Of a stretch of DNA of 26,249 nt, positions 15,343 through 21,968 are shown piece by piece. The notes below the pieces were generated by a model. The model did not search any database. It saw only the letters and a list, made by a program, of their open reading frames with translations, and had not been told where the DNA came from. Origin of the DNA: a virus; the IMG/VR virus record IMGVR_UViG_3300007276_000254, positions 1-26,249 of that record. One strand, 5' to 3'. The translations under genes and the position numbers were made by a program. The first letter of the stretch is position 1; every line of letters begins with the position of its first letter.

Positions 15343-17727
15343 ATGGCAGAAGAAAGCATTTTATTAAGAGTAGGTATAGACGAAAACCAAATAGCCCGAA
15401 GCGAAGCGGCGGTAATTTCTGCGCGCGACAGTATAGACGCGCTACGCGAAGCGAATAAGAAGCTAGCCGACGAAGGCAAAAAGAATACGACCGAATACGT
15501 AAAAAACGAAACGGCGCTAAGGGAACTTAACACGACGGTAAGAGAAAACCAGCGCGTATTAGATGCTAACCAGAAGCTGCAGAAAAGCGCCGGCGGATCT
15601 ATACGGGAATTACGCGCCAACGTATCGCGGCTTAAGCAGGAATACGTGGACCTAAGCGGCGCCGAACGTGAAAACGCGCAGGTAGGCGGCGCCCTCCAAA
15701 AAGAACTACTAGCGCAGACCGAAGCGCTTAAAGCACTAGAAGGCGAAATAGGAGTAACCGGACGCAACGTCGGGAACTACACGGCTTCGATCTTGGAGGC
15801 TACAGACGGCACCGGGCTATTTAGCAAGGCGCAGCAAGCGCTAGCCGTAGCGCAGAAGGTAGCCAACGCCGCCACGGAAGGCGGAACTATAGCTACGCAG
15901 TCCTTCGGGAAAGCTTTAATAGCTACCGGCATAGGGGCGTTTATAGTTGTGATAGGTTCGCTTATTAGCTATTTAACCCGGACGCAGGAAGGTATGGACA
16001 AAGTAGCGCAGGCTACCGAAGCCGTAGGCACCTTTGTGGCCGTAGTATTCGACGAGTTTAGCCGCCTGGGTAAACAGGTAGCAGATAATATTATTCCTAC
16101 CTTCCAAGGCTTAGACGAAGTACTGGCCGGCATTTTTACGCTAGACTTCGACCGGGTTAGCCGCGGCATGGATAGGGTAGGCGAAGCGGTAGCTAATGTA
16201 GACGGCATTAACTTATTAGAAGTAGCCGGTAACGCTGCAGCGGCAGCGAAGGAAGCCGCCGGCCTAGAAAAGCAAATACAGAATATTACTAGAGCCGAAA
16301 AGGCGCTAGACCTAGAGCGCGCACAAGGGCGGCAAAACATAGAGGACCTTAAGAAGCTAGCCGAAGACACTACTAAAAGCACGGCTGAACGTGCGGCCGC
16401 TTCCGAAAAAGCCCTAGGCTTAGAACTGGCGCTAGAAGCTAAAGCTATAGGTTTACAGAAGCAACGGATAGAAGTACTAAAAGCTAAAAACGACCTAAGC
16501 AGTAGCACGGACGCCGACATTAACCGAGTAATAGACGCCGAAATAGAACTAGCCAACTTACAGCAAGAGAGCGCTACTAAGCAAATAGAACTAAATAACA
16601 AGCTTAACGCGCTACGAAAAGAAAGCGCGGCAGCGGGCGAAAAGCAGGCGGCCGACGAAAAGAAAGCGCAAGAAGTACGCGACGCGGACGCGGTAAAGCA
16701 AGCGACCGAAACTCAAAAGCAGCTTAACGCCGACTTCGTAGACGCGATTAAGAACCGGGCCGCCGAAGTGGACCTAGCTATAAGGGACTCCATTAATGAG
16801 GTCCGCCAACAATTCGCCGACGGGCTTATAGACCTAGAAACCTACCAGACACAACTAGACCAAGTAGAAGCGCTAGCGCTAGAAACGCGCCGCGCTGCGG
16901 TAGAAGGGCAGCTAGAAGTTAACCGCACTAACGCCGAAATCGACGCGCAGACGCGGCTAGCTATAGAGCGGGACCTACAAGCGCAGCTAAGACAATTACA
17001 AGATGAACAAGTAAGCGCCGGGGTAGCTAGTAGACAAGCCGAACTAAACGCCAATAAGGTATTAGCCGACGAGAAGAAGACGCTAGCCGACGAAACCGCC
17101 AGCGCTCAGATAGCCGCCGAAGACGCGGTATTAAATGCCGCTATTAGTATCTTCGGGGCGCAAAGCACCGCGGGTAAAATAGCTGCCAGCTTTCAGGCGT
17201 TACTAGATACCTACCGCGGGGCTAACTTAGCGCTAGGTACTATTCCGCCGCCTTTCGGGCAGATAGTGGCAGCGGCTACCGTAGCGCAGGGCTTAGCCAA
17301 CGTAGCGAAGATTAACAGCAAAGCGCCGCCTAAGTTCGAAGAAGGCGGCGGCATAGGAATAGACGGACCTAGCCACGCCGGTGGCGGGGTAGACGTAGCG
17401 GTAGGCGGGCAGACCGTGGCCAACGTAGAAGGCGGCGAGGGGCTTTTCGTAATGAAGAAAAGCGCCTATAAAAGTCTTCGCGCGCTTTCGGCCTTTAACC
17501 AAATGCACGGCGGGCGAAGCTGGCTTAGTGGAGGTAGTAGGCACCTAGCCGACGGCGGGGCTATAGCCCGATCTAGCGCGCCGGCTTTAGACCGCAGGGC
17601 TTTAATAGACAGCCAGCAAAACTTCGAGCAAGCTATAAGCCAGCTAGAAATAGTAACGAAAGTAACCGACATTAACCGCGTAAACGCAGAGGCTAAACTA
17701 GTTAGGATTAGCAGCGATTTAAGCTAA
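15343..17727 (+). CDS. Tail tape measure protein
   Basis: A 794-aa protein that sets tail length and leaves the tail at DNA ejection. Long coiled-coil segments (about residues 10-140 and 290-590, rich in A, E, K, Q and L) flank hydrophobic stretches, the clearest being ALIATGIGAFIVVIGSLISY at about 190-210, with another near 595-650. The C-terminus has a glycine-rich run (from about 665) containing EGGG and HAGGG patterns that often end tape measures. Three opposite-strand frames inside it are shadows of its biased codons. Length implies a tail of moderate length. It precedes the hairpin at 17734 directly. Confidence 0.88.
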   Translation: MAEESILLRVGIDENQIARSEAAVISARDSIDALREANKKLADEGKKNTTEYVKNETALRELNTTVRENQRVLDANQKLQKSAGGSIRELRANVSRLKQEYVDLSGAERENAQVGGALQKELLAQTEALKALEGEIGVTGRNVGNYTASILEATDGTGLFSKAQQALAVAQKVANAATEGGTIATQSFGKALIATGIGAFIVVIGSLISYLTRTQEGMDKVAQATEAVGTFVAVVFDEFSRLGKQVADNIIPTFQGLDEVLAGIFTLDFDRVSRGMDRVGEAVANVDGINLLEVAGNAAAAAKEAAGLEKQIQNITRAEKALDLERAQGRQNIEDLKKLAEDTTKSTAERAAASEKALGLELALEAKAIGLQKQRIEVLKAKNDLSSSTDADINRVIDAEIELANLQQESATKQIELNNKLNALRKESAAAGEKQAADEKKAQEVRDADAVKQATETQKQLNADFVDAIKNRAAEVDLAIRDSINEVRQQFADGLIDLETYQTQLDQVEALALETRRAAVEGQLEVNRTNAEIDAQTRLAIERDLQAQLRQLQDEQVSAGVASRQAELNANKVLADEKKTLADETASAQIAAEDAVLNAAISIFGAQSTAGKIAASFQALLDTYRGANLALGTIPPPFGQIVAAATVAQGLANVAKINSKAPPKFEEGGGIGIDGPSHAGGGVDVAVGGQTVANVEGGEGLFVMKKSAYKSLRALSAFNQMHGGRSWLSGGSRHLADGGAIARSSAPALDRRALIDSQQNFEQAISQLEIVTKVTDINRVNAEAKLVRISSDLS

Positions 17728-17749
17728 TAAAAAAAGCCCCGTAGGGCTT
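17728..17749 (-). terminator. Terminator, best for the minus-strand gene
   Basis: AAGCCC-CGTA-GGGCTT (17734-17749 on +). Read on the minus strand it is followed by an unbroken T tract (A-run at 17728-17735 on +), placing it just after the stop of the 62-aa minus gene. On the plus strand it is followed by AAATTTT and could also stop tape-measure transcripts weakly. Confidence 0.85.
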
Positions 17750-17754
17750 AAATT

Positions 17755-17943
17755 TTAGTAGTCGAAATAGCCCTCTAGTTCTCTTTCCCTTCTGGCGCCG
17801 CCTTCCGCCTCGGCGTAAAGGTTGAAAATTTCCGAGGTTGTTATCTCGTTTTCAGCGGCAAAAGTCTCTATAAACTTCTTCGCTTCCGCTCGGTCTTTTG
17901 TGTCTTTGCCTATGTAAGCGGCCACTTCAGTATAGGATGCCAT
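17755..17943 (-). CDS. Small hypothetical protein (62 aa), minus strand
   Basis: A 62-aa acidic, helical protein (begins MASYTEVAAYIGKDTK, ends GYFDY) on the strand opposite to all structural genes. It is supported by three independent signals: a complete dyad plus ATTTAAACC element (copy 4) upstream in the right orientation, an A-rich leader before the ATG, and a T-tailed hairpin terminator just past the stop. Codons differ somewhat from the flanking genes (more GAG, TTT, TCG). No recognised family. With the two small genes upstream it forms an accessory cluster between tail and capsid modules. Confidence 0.72.
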   Translation of the reverse strand: MASYTEVAAYIGKDTKDRAEAKKFIETFAAENEITTSEIFNLYAEAEGGARRERELEGYFDY

Positions 17944-17953
17944 ATTTTTGATT

Positions 17954-17989
17954 GGTTTAAATTAATACCCAATATTAAACAAAGTTTAA
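17954..17989 (-). promoter_or_regulatory. Dyad plus ATTTAAACC promoter/operator element, copy 4 (minus strand)
   Basis: On the minus strand the order is TTAAAC-TTT-GTTTAA (17989 to 17975), TATT, then ATTTAAACC beginning at 17962, exactly 20 nt from the dyad centre, as in copies 1 and 2. The 62-aa gene starts at 17943. A degenerate plus-oriented copy (CCAAAC-AAA-GTCTAA, 17997-18011, then ATTTAAAC) lies alongside. Confidence 0.65.
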
Positions 17990-18144
17990 ATAAATACCAA
18001 ACAAAGTCTAATATTTATTTAAACAATTTAAACCGGGCGCCGCCGGCGTGAACCCCGGAAGCCTACCGGGCGCGGAAGCTTATTTATAAGCCGGCGGTAA
18101 GTACCTAGCGCAGGGGCGCAGAAGTTAGCGTTAGAAGACATAGT
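17990..18144. other. Non-coding gap with GC-rich patch between minus-strand units
   Basis: The gap between the membrane-protein stop and copy 4 holds a degenerate plus-oriented dyad (17997-18011) and a GC-rich patch (about 18033-18120) with the direct repeat CCGGGCGC (18033-18040 and 18066-18073) and the palindromic GCTTATTTATAAGC. The largest frame here (minus, 18028-18141, 37 aa) is arginine-rich and unconvincing. A structured RNA is possible but not shown. Confidence 0.35.
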
Positions 18145-18306
18145 TTAGCGGGGTAGTTGTTTACCTATAAAGTACTTAGTAAGTTTTTCCGAAAGGTCTA
18201 CGCCGGTAACGACGTACCATATAGACAAGATAGGAAAGGCGACGAGAAAGGAAGCCAGCGCCACGAAAACAAGGATAGCAGCCGCTAAGCGTTTAAAGTA
18301 TATCAT
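18145..18306 (-). CDS. Small single-helix membrane protein (53 aa)
   Basis: A 53-codon minus-strand frame from ATG 18306 to TAA 18145. It has a short basic N-terminus (MIYFKR), one strongly hydrophobic segment (about residues 7-34) and a C-terminal soluble tail (TGVDLSEKLTKYF, then GKQLPR). The charge pattern fits a single-pass inner-membrane protein. Its ATG overlaps the stop of the upstream ribbon-helix-helix gene (ATGA), so the two are one operon. Small phage membrane proteins may act in superinfection exclusion or lysis, but nothing here decides this. Confidence 0.68.
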   Translation of the reverse strand: MIYFKRLAAAILVFVALASFLVAFPILSIWYVVTGVDLSEKLTKYFIGKQLPR

Positions 18307-18443
18307 TCTTTTAAATAGTTATGTATGTACGATTTTAGAACCCCGGTCTGCGTCTTATTTTCGCGTTTTACCTTAGCGGCGAAGCGGGTTTTTAAGGCTT
18401 TCGGCAGGTTCACTTTAATTTGGTCTAAGTCTTTTTCGGACAT
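18303..18443 (-). CDS. Ribbon-helix-helix DNA-binding protein (46 aa)
   Basis: A 46-codon minus-strand frame from ATG 18443 to TGA 18303. The sequence has the shape of a ribbon-helix-helix (Arc/CopG-type) protein: a short strand (DQIKVNLP, residues 6-13), helix A (KALKTRFAAKVKREN), and helix B beginning TQTGVLKSYIHNYL. Such proteins bind DNA as dimers through the paired strands and usually repress promoters. Length matches the minimal fold. It overlaps the membrane-protein gene by 4 bp. It is a candidate regulator of the dyad elements in this phage, an inference with no direct evidence. Confidence 0.7.
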   Translation of the reverse strand: MSEKDLDQIKVNLPKALKTRFAAKVKRENKTQTGVLKSYIHNYLKE

Positions 18444-18511
18444 ATCTTAAAATTTATAAGGGAAAGTACCGTGATTTTTTTGCAAATAAAAATTAATTTA
18501 CTAGCGAATTT

Positions 18512-19723
18512 ATGGAGGTACTAAATATAGAAGGCGTAATAGGGCAGAAAGGCGACACGATTTTAGCGCCGGGCGAAAAGGTTTTTAGCTTCGCCGACCT
18601 AGAAAACTTTCTGGCGTCTTACGGCGGCGGGCCTTTTGAGGCCGTAATAAAAAGCCCCGGCGGCAGCGTAGAAGAAGGCTTTAAGATATTCGATAAGCTT
18701 AAGGAGTACGACGTAACTACCGTAGCGCTAACCGCAAACAGCATAGCCAGCGTAATATTCTTAGCCGGTAAGGTTCGGAAAATTACGCCTACTTCGCAGC
18801 TTATTATACATAACGCGTGGATAAGTGGCGAAGACCTAGCAGGCGAAAAGCTTAACTTTCATACGCTGCAGGCGCTTACGCAAATCTTCGCCGAAACCGA
18901 CTTAAGAATACTTAGCGTATATTCGAGCGTATCGGGACCTAATAAGGCTAGTAAAATTCTGGCGCTTATGGCCGAAGAAACTAACCTAGACGCGGCTACC
19001 GCTATAGCGTTAGGCTTCGCTACCGAAATACTAGAAGAAGACTACGCCGCGCTGGCTTTCCGTAATCGGGTTATTACCTATAGCCAAAACTATATAAAAC
19101 TTATAGCGAAAGAAGAAGAGGCCAAAAAAGAACAAAACCAAATTTTAATAAATACAAAAATGAAAGACGAAGACAAAGTAGGCGCTTTCGAAAAGATGCT
19201 AAAAGGGCTTAAGAACCTTTTTAAATTGCAGCTTAAGAACATGGCGACCACAACGAGCGAAGGCGTAGCTATTTTTATAGCCGGAGCCGAAGAAGACGGC
19301 CTGCTAGGTAAGAGCGTTTACCTAGCCGAAGAAGGCCTGCCAACCGAAACGCCGGCGCCTGCGGGTAGCCACGTTTTAGAAGACGGCACTACTATAGTAG
19401 TAGACGAAGCCGGGCTAATTACCGAAGTAATCGAAGCCGCACCGGTAGAAGACGTGGAAGCGCTTAAGGCAGACTTCGCGGCGACTACCTTAGCAATGGA
19501 AGAAGAAAAGCAGAAGCTAGAAGCTAAAGTAGCGGCGCAGGCTAAGCTAATCGCAGACGGTAATAAGAAGCTAGAGAAGCTTAACGCGGACTTCCTAGAC
19601 TTGAAGAACGCGGTACTAGGCGACCCGGACGACAAGAAAAAAGAAGCACCGGTAGACTTCGCAAAACTTACGCCGGGCGAACGCATTAAAGCGCGCGCAA
19701 TGGCTAAGGCTGAAAATATTTAA
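18512..19723 (+). CDS. ClpP-like prohead protease with C-terminal scaffold-like region
   Basis: The N-terminal ~190 residues are a ClpP-type (S14) prohead protease: SPGG at 48-51, the nucleophile region NSIAS ending at S80, and H100 in IIHNAW. The third catalytic residue is less clear; it may lie near residues 156-160. The C-terminal 200 residues are not protease: a helical, Ala/Glu/Lys-rich coiled coil (about 315-375) ending in a basic tail, as in scaffolding proteins. An in-frame ATG at 19160 (residue 217) after an AT-rich stretch could give a separate 187-aa scaffold. The ATG at 18512 begins the capsid module, immediately upstream of the major capsid gene. Confidence 0.85.
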   Translation: MEVLNIEGVIGQKGDTILAPGEKVFSFADLENFLASYGGGPFEAVIKSPGGSVEEGFKIFDKLKEYDVTTVALTANSIASVIFLAGKVRKITPTSQLIIHNAWISGEDLAGEKLNFHTLQALTQIFAETDLRILSVYSSVSGPNKASKILALMAEETNLDAATAIALGFATEILEEDYAALAFRNRVITYSQNYIKLIAKEEEAKKEQNQILINTKMKDEDKVGAFEKMLKGLKNLFKLQLKNMATTTSEGVAIFIAGAEEDGLLGKSVYLAEEGLPTETPAPAGSHVLEDGTTIVVDEAGLITEVIEAAPVEDVEALKADFAATTLAMEEEKQKLEAKVAAQAKLIADGNKKLEKLNADFLDLKNAVLGDPDDKKKEAPVDFAKLTPGERIKARAMAKAENI

Positions 19724-19746
19724 CAACTAAAAAACCACTTAAAAAG

Positions 19747-20982
19747 ATGGCTAATATTAATTTTCCTAACGGAAACACCTACGCCGGGAAGCTATTCGCT
19801 GAATACCTTACGCCAGCAATCCTAGCGCCCGCGGGCCTAGTAAATAGGGGGTTAGTAACTCCTATTGAAACAGTAAAGAATAAGGAAACGCTAAGAGGCG
19901 TTAACCGCGTAATCGACTTACAGACGCCTAGCGCTATGTTTACCGCGCAGTCAGGCAATATCGAACTAAGCGAGAAGCAGCTAGAAATGGTAGCTTACGA
20001 AGTTATGGACCAAATCGACGCGGAACTGTTGCGTACTACTTGGGAATCGGAGCAGCAACGCCCGGGAAGCTTCGAGGACTACCGACTAACGCCGGACCTT
20101 TATAACTTCCTTCTAGAAAAAATCTACGTGCCTAGAATGGGTATCGCTAACGAGCAGCTTTATATCCTAGGTAAGGCGGGCGTAAATACTGGCGAAGTAG
20201 CTACGGCTTCTTTTTCCGCTGCTTACCCGGGGCTGCTTCCTTCTTTGGTAGCGGACGCTAGCGTGCCTAAGCGATCCTTACCGGACACCGCTAAGCAAAC
20301 TATTACGGCTATTACTAGCGGCGCGGCTAACGTGGCGTCTATTACCGTAGCCGACGCTTCTACTATTATAGTAGGCGACCCGCTTACCGTAATCGGAGCG
20401 GACGGAAACCAAACCGTAGGAGGCGCAACTATTAACGGCCAGACCGTTACGGTAGTAGCTATTAGCGCGAACGTCTTAACGGTAGCGGAAGCGATCACAG
20501 GCGCCACGGCGGCGACTTCGGGCACGGTTTTCTTTATTAACCCGTCTAACGTGCTAGCGGTCCTTACTTCGGTTTACATGAGTATTCCGCAGAAGATTAA
20601 AAAGCAAATGAGTAACACCGGCAACGGGCGAACTAAGATGCACGTAAGCGACAGAATCGCGGACGCGTACCGAGTAGCTAACGGCTTAATTTCGGGGCAG
20701 GGCGGAAGCTTTACTAGAGAAGGTTATTTTGCGCAGGATGCGTTAATACCTTACCTAGATATCGACTTAGTAGCCATGCCTTACTGGAATGAAAACCAAA
20801 TAGCGGTATGGAACCCGGGTAACGTCTTCCTAGGCTTCGACCTATTAAGCGACGAGGTTTACGCTAGAGTTTTGTATCTTGGGGACGTAACCGGCGACGA
20901 CGTTTACAGAATTAAGAACCGTATGAAATCGGATATCGAATATAAGTACGCGGCAGAAATTTTCTTATACAGACCGCAATAA
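19747..20982 (+). CDS. Major capsid protein (HK97-like)
   Basis: A 411-aa protein directly downstream of the protease/scaffold gene, the classical position of the major capsid protein. The N-terminal 180 residues and C-terminal 140 residues (including FTREGYFAQDALIPYLDIDLVAM and a final EYKYAAEIFLYRPQ) read as the P/A domains of Bacteroidota-phage HK97-type capsids. Between them, about residues 184-263, lies a Gly/Thr/Val/Ala-rich beta segment (repeats of T-V and A-I-T) that looks like an inserted, surface-exposed domain. The ATG at 19747 is preceded by an A-rich leader (CTTAAAAAG). A hairpin follows the stop. Confidence 0.85.
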   Translation: MANINFPNGNTYAGKLFAEYLTPAILAPAGLVNRGLVTPIETVKNKETLRGVNRVIDLQTPSAMFTAQSGNIELSEKQLEMVAYEVMDQIDAELLRTTWESEQQRPGSFEDYRLTPDLYNFLLEKIYVPRMGIANEQLYILGKAGVNTGEVATASFSAAYPGLLPSLVADASVPKRSLPDTAKQTITAITSGAANVASITVADASTIIVGDPLTVIGADGNQTVGGATINGQTVTVVAISANVLTVAEAITGATAATSGTVFFINPSNVLAVLTSVYMSIPQKIKKQMSNTGNGRTKMHVSDRIADAYRVANGLISGQGGSFTREGYFAQDALIPYLDIDLVAMPYWNENQIAVWNPGNVFLGFDLLSDEVYARVLYLGDVTGDDVYRIKNRMKSDIEYKYAAEIFLYRPQ

Positions 20983-20990
20983 GATAAGGG

Positions 20991-21017
20991 GCCGGGGTGA
21001 AAGCCGGCTTTCTTTTA
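20991..21017 (+). terminator. Hairpin downstream of the major capsid gene
   Basis: GCCGG (20991-20995) pairs with CCGGC (21004-21008) across an 8-nt loop, followed by TTTCTTTT. The stem is short and the T tract interrupted, so it may reduce rather than end transcription, as is common after abundant capsid genes. Confidence 0.55.
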
Positions 21018-21039
21018 ACCTTTAAATTAAAAATATCTT

Positions 21040-21627
21040 ATGGCATGTAATGAATTAGTAAGGGGTATAAATCCCGACTGCGAAGCAACCCGAAAGCCGG
21101 GAGGCTTAAATAAGCGCGTATATATTGGCCTTCTTTCCGACCTAGATAGCGCGGTATTCGCGACGGGTAATGTAATGACGGCTTTAACTTTTGCACTAGG
21201 TAAGGGCTTCATAACCTTTACCGGAAAGCGTGAAAAGCATAATAGCGCTATGGCGCTAGAAGTAGGCGAAAACTTTAATCTTCGTAACCACGGGCTAAAC
21301 CTAGTAGCCTATTATAACACCCCGGAAGAACTAGAAGCCCTAGACAGCTTGCTAGACGTGGAAGGGGTTTTTATGGTAGTAGAAACGAATAGCGGTGAAT
21401 TAGAAGTGTGGGGTATGAATAAAGGCGCAAACTTCGCAAACTTCGGCCTTAAGGCTTCGGGTATTGAAGGCGGAAGCGGTACGGCTATAGTAGATAGTAA
21501 TATCTATACGGTAGCCTTTAACGGTAACCACGAAAATCTGCAGCTATACTTCAAAAGCGTGCCGGGAACCTCCACGCTAGCGGAAGACTTAGCTATTTTA
21601 GACGCCTTAGTTATTTGGCCGGTTTAG
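21040..21627 (+). CDS. Putative tail tube or capsid-associated structural protein
   Basis: A 195-aa protein between the major capsid and a small unknown. Features: N-terminal two cysteines (MACNELV and NPDCE), G-G-L-x-K-R-V-Y-I start motif, then beta-rich repeats of hydrophobic/polar residues with no enzyme motif. Similar short, cysteine-starting proteins occur in Bacteroidota phages and are often called structural; a tail tube subunit is my best guess, because no other tube candidate appears here. The upstream leader is A/T-rich; a terminator follows. The reverse-strand frame over its 5' end is a shadow. Confidence 0.6.
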   Translation: MACNELVRGINPDCEATRKPGGLNKRVYIGLLSDLDSAVFATGNVMTALTFALGKGFITFTGKREKHNSAMALEVGENFNLRNHGLNLVAYYNTPEELEALDSLLDVEGVFMVVETNSGELEVWGMNKGANFANFGLKASGIEGGSGTAIVDSNIYTVAFNGNHENLQLYFKSVPGTSTLAEDLAILDALVIWPV

Positions 21628-21654
21628 TAGCACTTAACACTTAAAAATAAAAAG

Positions 21655-21685
21655 AAGCCCTGCCCTATTAGGGTTAGGGCTTTTT
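21655..21685 (+). terminator. Rho-independent terminator after the 195-aa gene
   Basis: Outer arms AAGCCCT and AGGGCTT enclose an inner CCCTA-T-TAGGG hairpin, with a small bulge between them, followed by a T tract (21681-21685). It is clearly placed after the stop codon at 21625-21627. Confidence 0.88.
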
Positions 21686-21710
21686 ACTTATCTTACCTAA
21701 AATTTCGACC

Positions 21711-21965
21711 ATGCTAAAATTTAAAAAGCGATACGAAAACCAGACTATAGTATTAAGCGACGGCACACTAATAAGCGCCGCGACTATAGCCAGCCCGCGA
21801 AATCAGAAACTTTTAAAAGCTTCGACTTCTTATAGCTACATGCTTGACGACGCTACGGCGAAAGCCGAAGAGCCTACTACAGCGGCGGACCCGCCGGTAA
21901 CGGGCGGCGGAGGGGCAGGCGACCCGCGGCCAGCTAAGAAAGCTACCACTAAAAAGAAATCTTAA
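21711..21965 (+). CDS. Small hypothetical protein (84 aa) with low-complexity tail
   Basis: An 84-aa protein: a basic N-terminal part (MLKFKKRYENQTIVLSD), then a Ser/Thr/Ala-rich middle and a Pro/Gly/Lys-rich tail ending in KKATTKKKS. The tail looks disordered and positively charged, able to contact nucleic acid or acidic surfaces. It lies 3 nt before the portal gene, so it may be a head-completion or decoration protein, but no family is recognised. The minus-strand frame at 21813-22112 is a shadow across both genes. Confidence 0.6.
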   Translation: MLKFKKRYENQTIVLSDGTLISAATIASPRNQKLLKASTSYSYMLDDATAKAEEPTTAADPPVTGGGGAGDPRPAKKATTKKKS

Positions 21966-21968
21966 GCA

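Noticed and set aside
15969-16601. Long minus-strand frame (210 aa) opposite the tape measure, and similar frames opposite other genes
   Set aside because: They follow from the codon bias of the plus-strand genes, give Ser/Ala/Leu-rich sequence, and have no leader or motif.
18033-18120. tRNA-like fold, prompted by a GGTTCA-type sequence on the minus strand
   Set aside because: The acceptor, D and anticodon arms cannot be formed.
18028-18141. 37-aa minus-strand frame in the GC-rich patch
   Set aside because: Arginine/proline-rich composition driven by base content; no conserved feature, and it ends in the promoter-like DNA.
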